This document shows positions 26,252 through 36,106 of a stretch of 41,576 nt of DNA, one piece after another. The DNA is from Thiobacillus sp. (GTDB taxonomy: Bacteria; Pseudomonadota; Gammaproteobacteria; Burkholderiales; Thiobacillaceae). The DNA lies in contig JAUXVT010000037.1 of NCBI GenBank assembly GCA_030680405.1, positions 1-41,576 on the forward strand, given 5' to 3'. The notes below the pieces were generated by a model. The model was not told where the DNA came from, searched no databases, and worked only from the letters and a program-made list of their open reading frames with translations. Each line of letters starts with the position of its first letter. Position 1 is the first letter of the stretch. The translations under genes and the position numbers were made by a program.

Positions 26252-27433
26252 ATGGGCACGATGCAGCGACTGTTCCAGTTGATGGCGGAGAAGAAAGCCT
26301 CGGACATTTTTGTATCCGTCGGTTCGCCAATCCACATCAAGATCAACGGCAATTCGGTGCCGATCAATCAGACCATCATGGACTCGGCCACCATCATGAC
26401 GCTGTTCGGCGAGGTGCTGACCGAGAAGCAGATGAACGAGTTTCTCGAAGAGCTGGAATTCAACGGCGCCTACAACATGCCGGGCACCGGCAACTTCCGC
26501 CTTTCCTGCTTCCGTCAGAAGGGCTCGCCGGCGCTGGTCGTGCGCTACATCCCGAGCGACATCCCGGATTTCGACTCGCTCAGCCTGCCCGAGGTGCTGA
26601 AGGACGTGATCATGGAAAAACGCGGCCTGATCCTGATGGTCGGCGCCACCGGCTCGGGCAAATCGACCACCCTGACCTCGATGATCGACTACCGCAACGC
26701 GCGCAAGGCCGGCCATATCCTGACCCTCGAAGACCCGGTCGAATTCATCTTCCAGAACAAGAAATCCATCGTCAATCAGCGCGAAGTCGGCTCCGACACC
26801 AAGGCCTTCCATATCGCGCTGAAGAACGCGCTGCGCCAGGCGCCCGATGTCATTTTCATCGGCGAAATCCGCGACAAGGACACCATGAGCCAGGCCATCG
26901 CCTATGCCCAGTCCGGCCACCTGTGCATGGCCACGCTGCACGCCAACAACAGCTACCACGCGATGAGCCGCATCATCAGCTTCTATCCGCTGGAAAACCG
27001 CCCGGCCCTGCTCTCCGACCTCGGCGTCACGCTCAAGTGCGTGATCTCGCAGCGCCTGGTGAAGAAGCCCGACGGCGGTCGCGCGCCGGCCGTGGAAGTG
27101 CTGCTCAATTCGCGCTACATCGCCGAGCTGATCGAAAAGGGCGACCTCGGCGAAATCAAGGACGCCATGGAAAAGTCCATGGTGCCCGGCAGCCAGACCT
27201 TCGAGCAATGCCTGTACACGCTCTACAGCACCGGCGTCATCACGCTGGAAGAAGCGCTGAACAACGCCGACTCGGCCAACAACCTGCAGCAGGTGATCAA
27301 CAACGCCGCAGCTCCCGCAGCGGCGGGCGCGGCAAAAAAACCCGCGGAACCCGACCCGTCCTCGGCCCCCGACTACACCAAGTCGGTCGCACCGGGTTCC
27401 TTCAGCGACTTCAAGCTGAACATGGACGCCTGA
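26252..27433 (+). CDS. pilU: PilT/PilU-family type IV pilus retraction ATPase
   Basis: A 393-residue secretion ATPase of the PilT/PilU group. Walker A is [11 protein letters not shown], followed by the Asp box (LEDPVEFIF), Walker B/Glu ([11 protein letters not shown]) and the His box ([15 protein letters not shown]). The Ala/Pro-rich C-terminal extension ending [11 protein letters not shown] favours PilU-like paralogues over the shorter PilT. It powers pilus retraction, twitching and DNA uptake from the cytoplasmic face. Its place between dapD and dapE, ending in a TGATG overlap with dapE, is odd functionally but is a recurrent order I associate with Rhodocyclales. Confidence 0.88.
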   Translation: MGTMQRLFQLMAEKKASDIFVSVGSPIHIKINGNSVPINQTIMDSATIMTLFGEVLTEKQMNEFLEELEFNGAYNMPGTGNFRLSCFRQKGSPALVVRYIPSDIPDFDSLSLPEVLKDVIMEKRGLILMVGATGSGKSTTLTSMIDYRNARKAGHILTLEDPVEFIFQNKKSIVNQREVGSDTKAFHIALKNALRQAPDVIFIGEIRDKDTMSQAIAYAQSGHLCMATLHANNSYHAMSRIISFYPLENRPALLSDLGVTLKCVISQRLVKKPDGGRAPAVEVLLNSRYIAELIEKGDLGEIKDAMEKSMVPGSQTFEQCLYTLYSTGVITLEEALNNADSANNLQQVINNAAAPAAAGAAKKPAEPDPSSAPDYTKSVAPGSFSDFKLNMDA

Positions 27434-28584
27434 TGCCGGTTCTGGAAAAGGCCAGGGCGCTGATCGCGCGTCCTTCGGTGACACCCGCGGACGCCGGCTG
27501 TCTCGACCTGATCGCCTCCTGGCTGACGCCGCTGGGTTTTTCCATTGAGCGCATCGATGCCGATGGCCCAACAGGAAAAGTCAGCAATCTCTGGGCGCGG
27601 CGCGGCGCAGTTGGAAAACCCGGCGGAAAGCTGATCTGCTTTGCCGGCCACACCGACGTGGTGCCCACCGGCCCGCTGGAGCAATGGACCTCGCCGCCCT
27701 TCGAGCCGACCGTGCGCGATGGCTGGTTGTACGGCCGCGGCGCGGCCGACATGAAAAGCTCGATCGCCGCCTGCGTCGTGGCGATGGAAAGGCTGATCGA
27801 TCGCCGTGGCGCCAGCGCCGACTCCTTGGCATTGCTGCTGACCTCGGACGAAGAAGGCGACGCCATCGACGGCACGGTGCGCGTGGTCGAAGCGCTCAAG
27901 GCGCGCGGCGAAACCATCGACTTCTGCATCGTCGGCGAACCCACCTGCGTCGATAGGCTCGGCGACACCATGAAGAACGGCCGGCGCGGTTCGCTCTCCG
28001 CCACGCTGCGCGTCAAGGGCGTGCAGGGTCATGTCGCCTACCCGCACCTGGTGAAAAATCCCGTGCATCTCGCCGCGCCGGCGCTGGCCGAACTCGCGGC
28101 GAGCACCTGGGATCAGGGCAACGAGTATTTCCCGCCGACCAGCTTCCAGATTTCCAACGCCCACGCCGGCACCGGCGCCGGCAACGTGGTGCCGGGCAGC
28201 TTCGAGATCATGTTCAACTTCCGCTTTTCCACGGCCAGCACCGTGGAAGGCCTGCAATCCCGCGTGCATGCCCTGCTCGACCGTCACGGGCTCGAATACG
28301 AGATCGTCTGGACATTGGGCGCCAAGCCCTTCCTGACGCCGCGCGGCGCGCTCTGCGACGCCCTGGGCGCGGCAGCGCTTGCCGCCACCGGCGTCGCCAC
28401 GAAACCATCCACCACCGGCGGCACCTCCGACGGCCGCTTCATCGCCGACATCTGCCCGCAACTGGTGGAATTCGGACCGGTCAACGCCAGCATTCACCAG
28501 ATCGACGAACGGATCGCGGTAGCCGATCTCGATCTGTTGGCCCGCATCTACGAACTCACTTTCGAACGCCTCCTTTCCCAGTGA
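27433..28584 (+). CDS. dapE: DapE, succinyl-diaminopimelate desuccinylase
   Basis: A 383-residue dinuclear zinc peptidase-family enzyme. It removes succinate to give LL-diaminopimelate. Metal and catalytic residues are visible in [37 protein letters not shown] and SIHQIDE near the end. The start overlaps the preceding stop, and the end overlaps prmB as GTGA. A dispersed motif copy lies at 27802-27827 and encodes part of a surface-loop-like RRGASADS just before the LLLTSDEEG strand. Confidence 0.94.
   Translation: MPVLEKARALIARPSVTPADAGCLDLIASWLTPLGFSIERIDADGPTGKVSNLWARRGAVGKPGGKLICFAGHTDVVPTGPLEQWTSPPFEPTVRDGWLYGRGAADMKSSIAACVVAMERLIDRRGASADSLALLLTSDEEGDAIDGTVRVVEALKARGETIDFCIVGEPTCVDRLGDTMKNGRRGSLSATLRVKGVQGHVAYPHLVKNPVHLAAPALAELAASTWDQGNEYFPPTSFQISNAHAGTGAGNVVPGSFEIMFNFRFSTASTVEGLQSRVHALLDRHGLEYEIVWTLGAKPFLTPRGALCDALGAAALAATGVATKPSTTGGTSDGRFIADICPQLVEFGPVNASIHQIDERIAVADLDLLARIYELTFERLLSQ
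27802..27827 (+). repeat. Dispersed 26-bp motif, copy 3 (inside dapE)
   Basis: It matches the copy at 31351-31376 at 23 of 26 positions, with the core GCCAGCGCCGACT intact. Confidence 0.6.
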
Positions 28585-29477
28585 TCAACGGCACCACCGA
28601 CGAACTCATCACCGTCCGCGACTGGCTGCGCTGGGCGGTCAGCCGCTTCAACGAAGCCGGCCTGTGCTACGGCCACGGCACCACCAACGCCTGGGACGAA
28701 GCGGTCTGGCTGATCCTCGCCACCCTGCACCTGCCGCACGATCAGTTGGAGCCCTGGCTCGATGCCCACCTGACCAAGTCCGAGCGCCTGACGCTGCTCG
28801 GCAACCTGCAGCAGCGCGTGGTACACCGCATGCCCACCGCCTACCTGGTGCAGGAAGCCTGGCTCGGGCCCTTCCGCTTCCATGTCGATCAGCGCGTCAT
28901 CGTGCCGCGTTCCTACTTCGCCGAACTGCTGGAAAACGGCTTCGCGCCCTGGGTCGAAGACCCGGAAGCCGTCGAAACGGCGCTCGACCTGTGCACCGGC
29001 TCCGGCTGCCTGGCGATCCTGATGGCCCACGCCTTCCCCAATGCCGCCGTCGATGCGATCGACATTTCGGCGGACGCCTTGGTGGTGGCCTGCCGCAACA
29101 TCGCCGACTACCAGTTGGAAGACCGCGTCAAGGCCATCGAATCCGACTTGTTCGCGGCGGTCAAGGGCAAGCGCTACGACCTGATTCTCAGCAACCCGCC
29201 CTACGTCACCGCCGAGGCCATGGCCGCGCTGCCGCCCGAATACCGCCACGAACCGGCGCTGGCGCTGGCCGCCGGCGCGGACGGCCTCGACATCGTCCGC
29301 CGCATCCTCGCCGAGGCGCGCGAACACCTGAATCCCGGTGGCGTGCTGGCCATCGAAGTCGGCCACAACCAGGATCTGGTCAACGCCGCCTTTCCCGATC
29401 TGCCGGCGGTCTGGCTCGATACCGAACATGCCGAAGGCAAGGTCTTCCTCGTCTCCCGCGAAGACCTGCCGGACTGA
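28581..29477 (+). CDS. prmB: PrmB, ribosomal protein L3 glutamine methyltransferase
   Basis: A 298-residue SAM methyltransferase (310 in E. coli). The SAM motif I is [13 protein letters not shown]. The glutamine-methyltransferase signature is [12 protein letters not shown]. The N-terminal helical domain fits PrmB, which methylates Gln150 of L3, better than PrmC. The GTG start at 28581 overlaps the dapE stop. The PrmB/PrmC choice is also supported by its usual place after dapE in this group. Confidence 0.9.
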   Translation: MINGTTDELITVRDWLRWAVSRFNEAGLCYGHGTTNAWDEAVWLILATLHLPHDQLEPWLDAHLTKSERLTLLGNLQQRVVHRMPTAYLVQEAWLGPFRFHVDQRVIVPRSYFAELLENGFAPWVEDPEAVETALDLCTGSGCLAILMAHAFPNAAVDAIDISADALVVACRNIADYQLEDRVKAIESDLFAAVKGKRYDLILSNPPYVTAEAMAALPPEYRHEPALALAAGADGLDIVRRILAEAREHLNPGGVLAIEVGHNQDLVNAAFPDLPAVWLDTEHAEGKVFLVSREDLPD

Positions 29478-29540
29478 TCTGTTCCAGTGTAAATTCCCAG
29501 CCTGCCGCAAGCGACCCATCGCCCCGCCACCAACGACTCC

Positions 29541-30542
29541 ATGACAACTCTTGCGGACACCAAGCTGTCCATGCTCGACCTCGTCGCCGTGCGCGAAGGC
29601 GGCAACGTGGCCGATGCCTTGCGCATTGCGCTGCGCACCGCGCAGCATGTCGAGTCGCTCGGCTTCACCCGCTACTGGCTGGCCGAGCACCACAACATGC
29701 CGGGCATCGCCAGTTCCGCCACCGCGGTGCTGGTCGGCTACATCGCCGGCGGCACCCGCCGCATGCGCGTCGGCGCGGGCGGCATCATGCTGCCCAACCA
29801 TGCCCCGCTGGTGGTGGCCGAGGCCTTCGGCACCCTGGCCGAAATCTACCCGGACCGCATCGACCTGGGCCTCGGCCGCGCCCCCGGCACCGACCGCGTC
29901 ACCATGCGCGCGCTACGCCGCGACCGGCTCGAAACCGAGGACGACTTCCCGCGCGAAGTGGCGGAGCTGCAGCAACTGCTCGCCGCGCCGCAAGCCGGCC
30001 AGCACGTGGTCGCCATGCCCGGCGCCGGCACCGACGTGCCGATCTGGCTGCTCGGTTCGAGCCTGTTTTCCGCCAGACTGGCGGCCGAGCGCGGCCTGCC
30101 CTACGCCTTCGCCTCGCACTTCGCGCCGGGCCTGCTGCACCACGCCATCGATCTCTACCGCGCCCTGTTCCGGCCCTCGGCGAATCTCGCCCAACCCTAC
30201 GTCATGATCGGCGTGCCGCTGGTCGCCGCGGCCACCGACGACGAGGCCGAATTCCTCGCCAGCAGCGTCCATCAGCGCGTGCTGGGGATACTGCATGGCG
30301 ACCGCCGCTGCCTGCCGCCGCCGGTGAAGGATTTCCTCGCGCAACTGCACCCGCAGGAGCGCGACGCCGTGGCCGAGTTCCTCGCCGCCGCCGTGATCGG
30401 CGGCCCGCAGACCGTGCGCGCCGGCCTGGCCGCGCTGAAACAAAGCACGGATGCCGACGAATTCATCCTGGTCTGCGACATCTTCGATCCGGAGCTGCGC
30501 CTGCGCTCGCTCGATATCGCCGCGGAAGCGTGCAAGGCCTGA
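29541..30542 (+). CDS. LLM-class (luciferase-like) flavin-dependent oxidoreductase
   Basis: A 333-residue protein of the luciferase-like monooxygenase superfamily. [46 protein letters not shown] and [13 protein letters not shown] are the standard marks of the MsnO8-like subgroup. It should use reduced flavin from a partner reductase; the substrate is unknown. The ATG at 29541 follows prmB by 63 bases. No oxidoreductase partner is nearby. Confidence 0.88.
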   Translation: MTTLADTKLSMLDLVAVREGGNVADALRIALRTAQHVESLGFTRYWLAEHHNMPGIASSATAVLVGYIAGGTRRMRVGAGGIMLPNHAPLVVAEAFGTLAEIYPDRIDLGLGRAPGTDRVTMRALRRDRLETEDDFPREVAELQQLLAAPQAGQHVVAMPGAGTDVPIWLLGSSLFSARLAAERGLPYAFASHFAPGLLHHAIDLYRALFRPSANLAQPYVMIGVPLVAAATDDEAEFLASSVHQRVLGILHGDRRCLPPPVKDFLAQLHPQERDAVAEFLAAAVIGGPQTVRAGLAALKQSTDADEFILVCDIFDPELRLRSLDIAAEACKA

Positions 30543-30554
30543 GCGAAGGAAACC

Positions 30555-30842
30555 ATGGTGCAAGCCAGAGAACCCAGCCTGCTGACCAAGATCATCGCCG
30601 CACTCGTGGGCATGGTCCTGCTCGTGCTCGGCTTCATGTTTTCGCTGGTGATCCTGGTCCTGGTGGTCGTCGTCGGACTCGCCGCCTGGGCCTGGTTCTG
30701 GTGGAAAACCCGCGAACTGCGCAAGGCCATGCGGCAACGCCCGGCCGATGGCCACGTGATCGACGGCGAAGCTGTCGTGGTCGACGAATACCGATCGGTG
30801 CGAATCGTCGAGCACGTCGACTCGCCGGACAAGACAGATTGA
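30555..30842 (+). CDS. Small inner-membrane protein
   Basis: A 95-residue protein with one long, very hydrophobic segment (about residues 10-48, probably a hairpin of two helices). A basic stretch ([13 protein letters not shown]) and an acidic soluble tail follow. GAAGGAAACC before the ATG is a reasonable ribosome site. It lies 12 bases after the oxidoreductase gene and is probably co-transcribed. I know no family name for it. Confidence 0.75.
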   Translation: MVQAREPSLLTKIIAALVGMVLLVLGFMFSLVILVLVVVVGLAAWAWFWWKTRELRKAMRQRPADGHVIDGEAVVVDEYRSVRIVEHVDSPDKTD

Positions 30843-30902
30843 TTCCAGTCAGGATGCCACTCCGATAAACTCCCGCCATCGGCTTTGCCCACGGACTCAG
30901 GT

Positions 30903-31331
30903 ATGACCTCCTCCCCCCCCAAATTCCCGTCGCGAAATGCCCTGCTGGAAACCATCAGCGCCAACTACGCGGTGTTCCGCGAAAGCCGGCCCCTGGCCCT
31001 GGGCATCCACAAGACGATCAAGGAAAGAATGCCCGAAGTCGACACCGCCCAACTGCGCCTGGCGATGCGGCTGCACACCGCATCGACGCGCTACCTGAAG
31101 GCGCTGCTGGCCAGCCGCGAACGCTACGACCTCGACGGCAATCCCGCCGGCGAAGTCACCGACGAACACCGCGAAGTCGCCAGCACAACCCTGCGCGAGC
31201 GCTTCAAGAAAGCCGCCGACCGCCACAAGGCCGAGCAACTGGCACAGAAGGAAGCGCAGCGGCAAAAGGAAGCCGAGCAACAGCGGCAGGAAAAGCTGGC
31301 CCAGCTCGCTGCGCGGTTCAATAGCCGCTGA
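30903..31331 (+). CDS. proQ: ProQ/FinO-domain RNA chaperone
   Basis: A 142-residue RNA-binding protein. The FinO/ProQ domain (about residues 12-90) shows PLALGIHKTIKERM, LRLAMRLHTASTRYLKAL and RYDLDGNPAGEVTDEH. A Lys/Gln/Glu-rich helical tail follows. Such short ProQ proteins bind structured sRNAs and mRNA 3' ends. The ATG at 30903 gives the family N-terminus; a TTG at 30885 is a less likely start. It is the last core gene before the defence island. Confidence 0.88.
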   Translation: MTSSPPKFPSRNALLETISANYAVFRESRPLALGIHKTIKERMPEVDTAQLRLAMRLHTASTRYLKALLASRERYDLDGNPAGEVTDEHREVASTTLRERFKKAADRHKAEQLAQKEAQRQKEAEQQRQEKLAQLAARFNSR

Positions 31332-31350
31332 GGCCGAATCACCCCGGCGG

Positions 31351-31376
31351 CGCCGTGTCGCCAGCGCCGACTCTTG
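31351..31376 (+). repeat. Dispersed 26-bp motif, copy 4 (left side of the defence island)
   Basis: The reference copy: begins CGCCGTG, core GCCAGCGCCGACT, ends CTTG. It lies 19 bases after the proQ stop, immediately before the AT-richer toxin-antitoxin region. Apart from this copy, 31332-31555 shows no gene. Confidence 0.7.
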
Positions 31377-31555
31377 CCGGCGAGTAATGTAGAAACGTAC
31401 CAATAGTCGCTTGCGGCCCGGTTTGGCTTTGCGGTAACGTACCCACACAACGCCGATTGCAGGTGTCGCCATGACCCTCACCGCGCTTTCCAGCCGCGAT
31501 TTCAACCGGCATTCCGGCAAAGCCAAAAATTCGATTGACCGCAGATACGGACATA

Positions 31556-31583
31556 TTGACTTTGGTACGACAGTCCGTACCAT
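31556..31583 (+). promoter_or_regulatory. Promoter with overlapping palindromic operator for the toxin-antitoxin pair
   Basis: TTGACT (31556-31561) and TACCAT (31578-31583) are spaced by 16 bases. Between and over them lies the dyad GGTACG-ACAGTC-CGTACC (31564-31581). A dyad across a promoter, just upstream of a ribbon-helix-helix gene, is what autorepression by a type II antitoxin would need. The binding itself is inferred. Confidence 0.6.
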
Positions 31584-31607
31584 GAAGCGATTCATACGGA
31601 GGCCGAT

Positions 31608-31922
31608 ATGCCGAACATTACAGTTAATGTTGCGCCGGAGTTGCTGCGTCAAGCCAAAGTGTATGCGTCGCAAAACAGCACAACGCTGAGCGATATCGTC
31701 AGGAGAAACCTTGTCGCTTTGACAAGAACAAATCGGTCTACCATTGAGCGATATGCAGATGGCTCGATGTCATCTGCGGAGGGTCAGCGCGAACTAGGGC
31801 TTGATTCCAAGGAACAGTTCTTTGCAAAAGTTTGCGGTTCTGGACAAAGCCTGTACCACCTGGACCGCGCCAAGGCAGACCAACTGGCGACAGAGGCCCT
31901 TATCCTTATCGGAGCACGGTAA
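31608..31922 (+). CDS. Ribbon-helix-helix antitoxin-like protein
   Basis: A 104-residue protein. The N-terminus ITVNVAPELLRQAKVYASQNSTTLSDIVRRNL reads as a ribbon-helix-helix DNA-binding fold. A variable C-terminal tail is the probable toxin-binding part. CGGAGG lies five bases before the ATG. The gene overlaps the PIN-like gene (TAATG), the normal order for antitoxin then toxin. Base composition is visibly lower in GC than in the core genes upstream, suggesting transfer. It may repress its own promoter at the dyad 31564-31581. Confidence 0.75.
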   Translation: MPNITVNVAPELLRQAKVYASQNSTTLSDIVRRNLVALTRTNRSTIERYADGSMSSAEGQRELGLDSKEQFFAKVCGSGQSLYHLDRAKADQLATEALILIGAR

Positions 31923-32581
31923 TGCGCCAGTGCTGCATGCTGATAATGGACGCAACCCCAATTATCTTCCTGGCAAAGCTAGGGAAGCTTGATCTGCTTT
32001 TGGAATTCAAGATTCCCGTATTCATGCCGCGCGAGGTTGAATTTGAGATTGTCGAGAAACAGGCTCGCAAGGAGAGGCGCGAGCTGAATAGTGAGGAAAA
32101 GACGATTCAGGCTTTTCTCGAAAAGCACAAAAAGACAAAGCGGATTACTGTTGTTCGGACAATCGTCTGTAAGGCTGTAGAAGATTCGAGGAAAGCAGAT
32201 CCGACGTACGCATCACATGGCGATGGAGAGGTGGCGGCCAACTCGCTTTTTCTAAATAGAGATAAGTACGGTGTCAGCGGTCCGGCATTGCTGCTGTACG
32301 AAGATGCCGACGTAGAGGTTGTTTTTCGGAGAGATGATGTCCACTTCTTAACGACATACGCCATGTTTGTGGCCATGGAAAAGATTGGACGTCTTAGATC
32401 AGCCGATGACGAGTGGGATAGGCTAAGGAACATTTATCGCCAGCAAAACGAAAACGATCTAGCAAAACATAATGTGGACAGATCGAATCGTGGCGATACA
32501 GAATACCTGCCCAAGGCACACGGCGAAGGGGAAGGTAGTACCTCTGGCACACCATCTCCAAAGACAAGGATTCGCCGTTAA
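31922..32581 (+). CDS. PIN-like toxin, predicted RNase
   Basis: A 219-residue protein with a PIN-type layout. There is an early Asp (MDATPIIFLAKLGKLDLL, Asp10), then Glu in MPREVEFEI. GDGEVAANSL (Asp101, Glu103) and LLYEDADVEV (Glu127, Asp128, Asp130) follow, and HFLTTYAMFVAMEKIG closes the domain. Together these could form the acidic metal site of an RNase toxin. The tail after residue 180 is polar and probably disordered. The Met at residue 6 or 9 is an alternative start. It is AT-richer than the core genome. The spacer 32582-32785 holds no gene I can support. Confidence 0.68.
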   Translation: MRQCCMLIMDATPIIFLAKLGKLDLLLEFKIPVFMPREVEFEIVEKQARKERRELNSEEKTIQAFLEKHKKTKRITVVRTIVCKAVEDSRKADPTYASHGDGEVAANSLFLNRDKYGVSGPALLLYEDADVEVVFRRDDVHFLTTYAMFVAMEKIGRLRSADDEWDRLRNIYRQQNENDLAKHNVDRSNRGDTEYLPKAHGEGEGSTSGTPSPKTRIRR

Positions 32582-32785
32582 CCAAAGTAGCAATGGCTTC
32601 AGTCGGCCATCAGGAGACGCTGACAAGGTATGGGAATTGCCGCAATTGGCGTCCGGTCGACTCTCGACAGCCGACGTTCATGCACGAATGTTCTTGACTC
32701 TTGATCGGCCGAACAGGCCACATGGCTCGCCATATGTCAGGACAAATCCGCGATAATCATTGCAATTGGGTTTCCACAATGACAA

Positions 32786-35700
32786 ATGCGCCTGATCGAC
32801 AACATCAACAGCTTGCTGGGTGAAGACCTCAAAGGCACCCTCAAGCCTGGCTCGAAGCTGAAGATTGCGGCCTCGTGCTTCTCTATCTATGCGTACGTCG
32901 CGCTGAAAAAGGAGCTGGAGAACATCGACTCCCTGGAATTCATCTTCACCTCGCCGACCTTCGTGCCCAACGAGGTGAGCGACAAGATGAAGAAGGAACA
33001 GCGCGAGTTCCATATTCCCAAGACCGAGCGCGAGCGCAGCCTCACCGGCAGCGAGTTCGAGATTCAGTTAAAGAATCAGCTTACCCAGAAGGCCATCGCA
33101 CGGGAGTGCGCCGACTGGATACGGCGCAAGGCCGTCTTCCGTTCCAACCGTGGTCAGGCACCGATGCAGCCCTTTGCCGGGGTTCGGGCTCGGGCCGGCG
33201 ATGAGGCCGGCGACGCCGTCTACATGCCGTTGCAGGGCTTTACCGCAGTCGACCTGGGCTACCAAAAAGGCAATGCGCTTTCGAACATCGTCACTCGATT
33301 CGACGAGCCTTCGCACACCGGTATGTTCCTCAGCCTGTTCGATCAGATATGGAATGACCCAGAAAAACTGGAAGACGTGACCACGCGCCTGTGCGAGCAC
33401 ATCGCCTCGGTCTATCAGGAGAATTCACCAGAGCGCATCTACTTCCTGATGCTGTACAACATCTTCAAGGAATTTCTCGAAGACGTGAATGAGGATGTTC
33501 TGCCCAACGATCGCACCGGCTATCTGGACAGCCTGATCTGGCAGAAGCTGTTCAACTTCCAGCGCGATGCCGCCACGGGCCTGATCAACAAGCTGGAAAC
33601 CTATAACGGCTGCATCCTCGCCGACAGCGTTGGCCTTGGCAAAACCTTCACCGCGCTGGCGGTGATCAAGTATTACGAACTGCGCAACAAGTCGGTTCTG
33701 GTGCTCTGCCCGAAGAAGCTCGCCGACAACTGGCTGAACTACAACCGCAACCTCAAGACCAATCTCTTCGCCAGGGATCGCTTCAACTACGACGTGCTCT
33801 GCCACACCGACCTGAGCCGCACCCGTGGCGAATCACTGGGTATTCCGCTGGATCGCGTCAACTGGGGCAACTACGACCTGGTGGTGATCGACGAGTCGCA
33901 CAACTTCCGCAACAACGACGTCTACAAAGACAAGGAAACCCGCTATCAACGGCTGATGAACCAGGTCATCCGCCAAGGCGTCAAAACCAAGGTGCTGATG
34001 CTCTCGGCGACCCCGGTCAACAACCGCTTCAACGACCTGAAGAACCAGTTGGCGCTGGCCTACGAAGGCGACAGCGACACGCTCAACAACAAGCTGCGCA
34101 CGGAACGTGACATCGACGGCATCTTCCGCCGCGCCCAGGCAGCATTCAATGTCTGGTCCACCCTGCCGCCGGAACAGCGCACCGCCGCCGCAATTCTCGG
34201 CAGCCTGGATTTCGATTTTTTCGAGCTGCTCGACAGCGTCACCATTGCTCGCTCGCGCCGGCACATCGAGACCTTCTACAACACCGCCGACATCGGCAGC
34301 TTTCCCGAGCGGCGCAAACCACAGTCATTTCACTGCCCGCTGACCCACCGTGCCGACGTCATCGGCTTCAATGAAATCTTCCACCGGTTGTCGCAGCTCA
34401 AGCTCGCCGTGTATGCCCCCGTCAGCTACATCCTTTCCAGCCGCCTGAAGAAGTACGAAGCGCTATACGACACCCAGGTGGAGGGTGGCGGCGGCAAGCT
34501 CAAGCAGGCAGACCGCGAAAAGAGCCTGCAAGCGCTGATGACCATCAATCTGCTCAAGCGCCTGGAAAGCTCGGTCGAATCCTTTCGCCTGACGCTGAAA
34601 AGTCTGCAAAAAAGCCACCGCGACGCGCTGCAGAAGATCGCTAACTTCGATCAAACCGGCGCGGCCAGCGCCTTTGCCGATGTCGCCGCAGCCTTTGCCG
34701 ACGCCGAAGCTGATTTCGACGATGACGAATTTCCCTTGCCCGGCGATGCCACCATAGGCAAGAAAATCCAGATCAACCTGGAAGACATGGATCTGCCCTC
34801 CTGGGAGCAGGATCTCCAGGCCGACCTGTTCTTCATCGATGAACTGCTGGCCGAAATGGCCAAGGTCACGCCGAGCGACGACGCCAAGCTGCAACACCTG
34901 AAGACGCAGATCACCAGCAAGCTCACCTCGCCGATCAACCCCGGCAACCGCAAGGTGCTGATCTTCACCGCCTTCGCCGACACCGCCAACTACCTCTACG
35001 ACAACCTGGCCAAGCACCTGCTGCACCACCACAAGGTGCACTGCGCCAAGGTCACCGGCAGCGACGCGCCAAAATCCACCCTGGGCACTATTCCGGGCAG
35101 CCGCCAGAGCTACGACTTCCAGGGCCTGCTCACCCTGTTCTCGCCGCGTTCCAAGGAAAAGGCCGTCATCTACCCGGACGAACCGCGCGAGATCGACATC
35201 CTCATCGGTACCGACTGCATTTCCGAAGGCCAGAACCTGCAAGACTGCGATTACGTCATCAACTACGACATCCACTGGAATCCCGTGCGCATTATTCAGC
35301 GCTTCGGCCGCGTGGATCGTATCGGCTCGCAAAACGCCAGCATCCAGTTGGTCAACTACTGGCCGGACATCAGCCTGGATGAGTACATCAATCTCAAGGA
35401 GCGGGTCGAAAACCGCATGATGATCGCCGACGTCACCGCCACCGGCGACGACAATGTCCTCAACGCCCAGGCCAACGACGTGGCCTACCGCAAGGAACAG
35501 TTGCGCCGCTTGCAGGACGAAGTGATCGAAATGGAAGACATCAAGACCGGCGTCTCCATTACCGACCTCGGCCTCAACGATTTCCGCATGGACCTGCTTA
35601 ACTACATCAAGACCAATGGCGAGTTGAGCCATGTCCCCAACGGCATGCATGCCGTGGTACCGGCCCAGCCCGAGGCGGGCCTGTTGCCCGGCGTGATCTT

Positions 35701-36106
35701 CACCCTGCGCAGTCGCGCATCTGGCAACCGCGCCGGTGCGCAACACCAGCAGCAAAATCGCCTTTACCCCTATTCCCTGATCTACATCGGCAACGACGGC
35801 CGCATCATCAGCGACCACACCGAAGCCAAGCGTCTGCTCGACCTCGCTCGTAGCGCCTGCAAGGGCCACAGCCAGCCGCTGCGCGAGGCCTACGAGCCGT
35901 TCAACCAGTCCACCGACGACGGGCGCAACATGCAGGCCTACTCCAGCCTGCTCGACCAAGCCATCCGCACCATGATCGACCGCAAGGAAGAGCGGGACAT
36001 CGACAGCCTGTTCAGCGGCGGCAAGACCACGGCGTTGGTGGACAGCATCGCCGGCCTGGACGACTTTGAGCTGATTACCTTCATCGTCATTCAGGGCGCG
36101 GCATGA
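32786..36106 (+). CDS. SNF2-type helicase with extended N-terminal domain (defence-associated)
   Basis: A 1106-residue helicase. The N-terminal 240 residues (RLIDNINSLLGEDLK...KIAASCFSIYAY) resemble the phospholipase-D-like front domains of this helicase group, but I see no intact HxK motif. The SF2 core follows: Walker A GLGKT (Lys286), DESH (369-372), LSATPVNNRF. A long helical insert comes next, then TDCISEGQNLQDCDYVINYD and QRFGRVDRIGS (from Gln838). It overlaps the DUF4391 gene as ATGA. It has core-like high GC, unlike the flanking toxin-antitoxin and OLD-like genes. It lacks a clear Shine-Dalgarno; the start matches the family N-terminus. The role is probably ATP-driven DNA translocation in a restriction-like system; this is inferred. 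Confidence 0.88.
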   Translation: MRLIDNINSLLGEDLKGTLKPGSKLKIAASCFSIYAYVALKKELENIDSLEFIFTSPTFVPNEVSDKMKKEQREFHIPKTERERSLTGSEFEIQLKNQLTQKAIARECADWIRRKAVFRSNRGQAPMQPFAGVRARAGDEAGDAVYMPLQGFTAVDLGYQKGNALSNIVTRFDEPSHTGMFLSLFDQIWNDPEKLEDVTTRLCEHIASVYQENSPERIYFLMLYNIFKEFLEDVNEDVLPNDRTGYLDSLIWQKLFNFQRDAATGLINKLETYNGCILADSVGLGKTFTALAVIKYYELRNKSVLVLCPKKLADNWLNYNRNLKTNLFARDRFNYDVLCHTDLSRTRGESLGIPLDRVNWGNYDLVVIDESHNFRNNDVYKDKETRYQRLMNQVIRQGVKTKVLMLSATPVNNRFNDLKNQLALAYEGDSDTLNNKLRTERDIDGIFRRAQAAFNVWSTLPPEQRTAAAILGSLDFDFFELLDSVTIARSRRHIETFYNTADIGSFPERRKPQSFHCPLTHRADVIGFNEIFHRLSQLKLAVYAPVSYILSSRLKKYEALYDTQVEGGGGKLKQADREKSLQALMTINLLKRLESSVESFRLTLKSLQKSHRDALQKIANFDQTGAASAFADVAAAFADAEADFDDDEFPLPGDATIGKKIQINLEDMDLPSWEQDLQADLFFIDELLAEMAKVTPSDDAKLQHLKTQITSKLTSPINPGNRKVLIFTAFADTANYLYDNLAKHLLHHHKVHCAKVTGSDAPKSTLGTIPGSRQSYDFQGLLTLFSPRSKEKAVIYPDEPREIDILIGTDCISEGQNLQDCDYVINYDIHWNPVRIIQRFGRVDRIGSQNASIQLVNYWPDISLDEYINLKERVENRMMIADVTATGDDNVLNAQANDVAYRKEQLRRLQDEVIEMEDIKTGVSITDLGLNDFRMDLLNYIKTNGELSHVPNGMHAVVPAQPEAGLLPGVIFTLRSRASGNRAGAQHQQQNRLYPYSLIYIGNDGRIISDHTEAKRLLDLARSACKGHSQPLREAYEPFNQSTDDGRNMQAYSSLLDQAIRTMIDRKEERDIDSLFSGGKTTALVDSIAGLDDFELITFIVIQGAA

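Noticed and set aside
25520-27571. 683-residue minus-strand frame opposite dapD and pilU
   Set aside because: It is an antisense shadow of two clear genes.
32472-32756. 94-residue plus-strand frame overlapping the PIN-like toxin end
   Set aside because: It has no ribosome site and no family, and overlaps the toxin gene in another frame.
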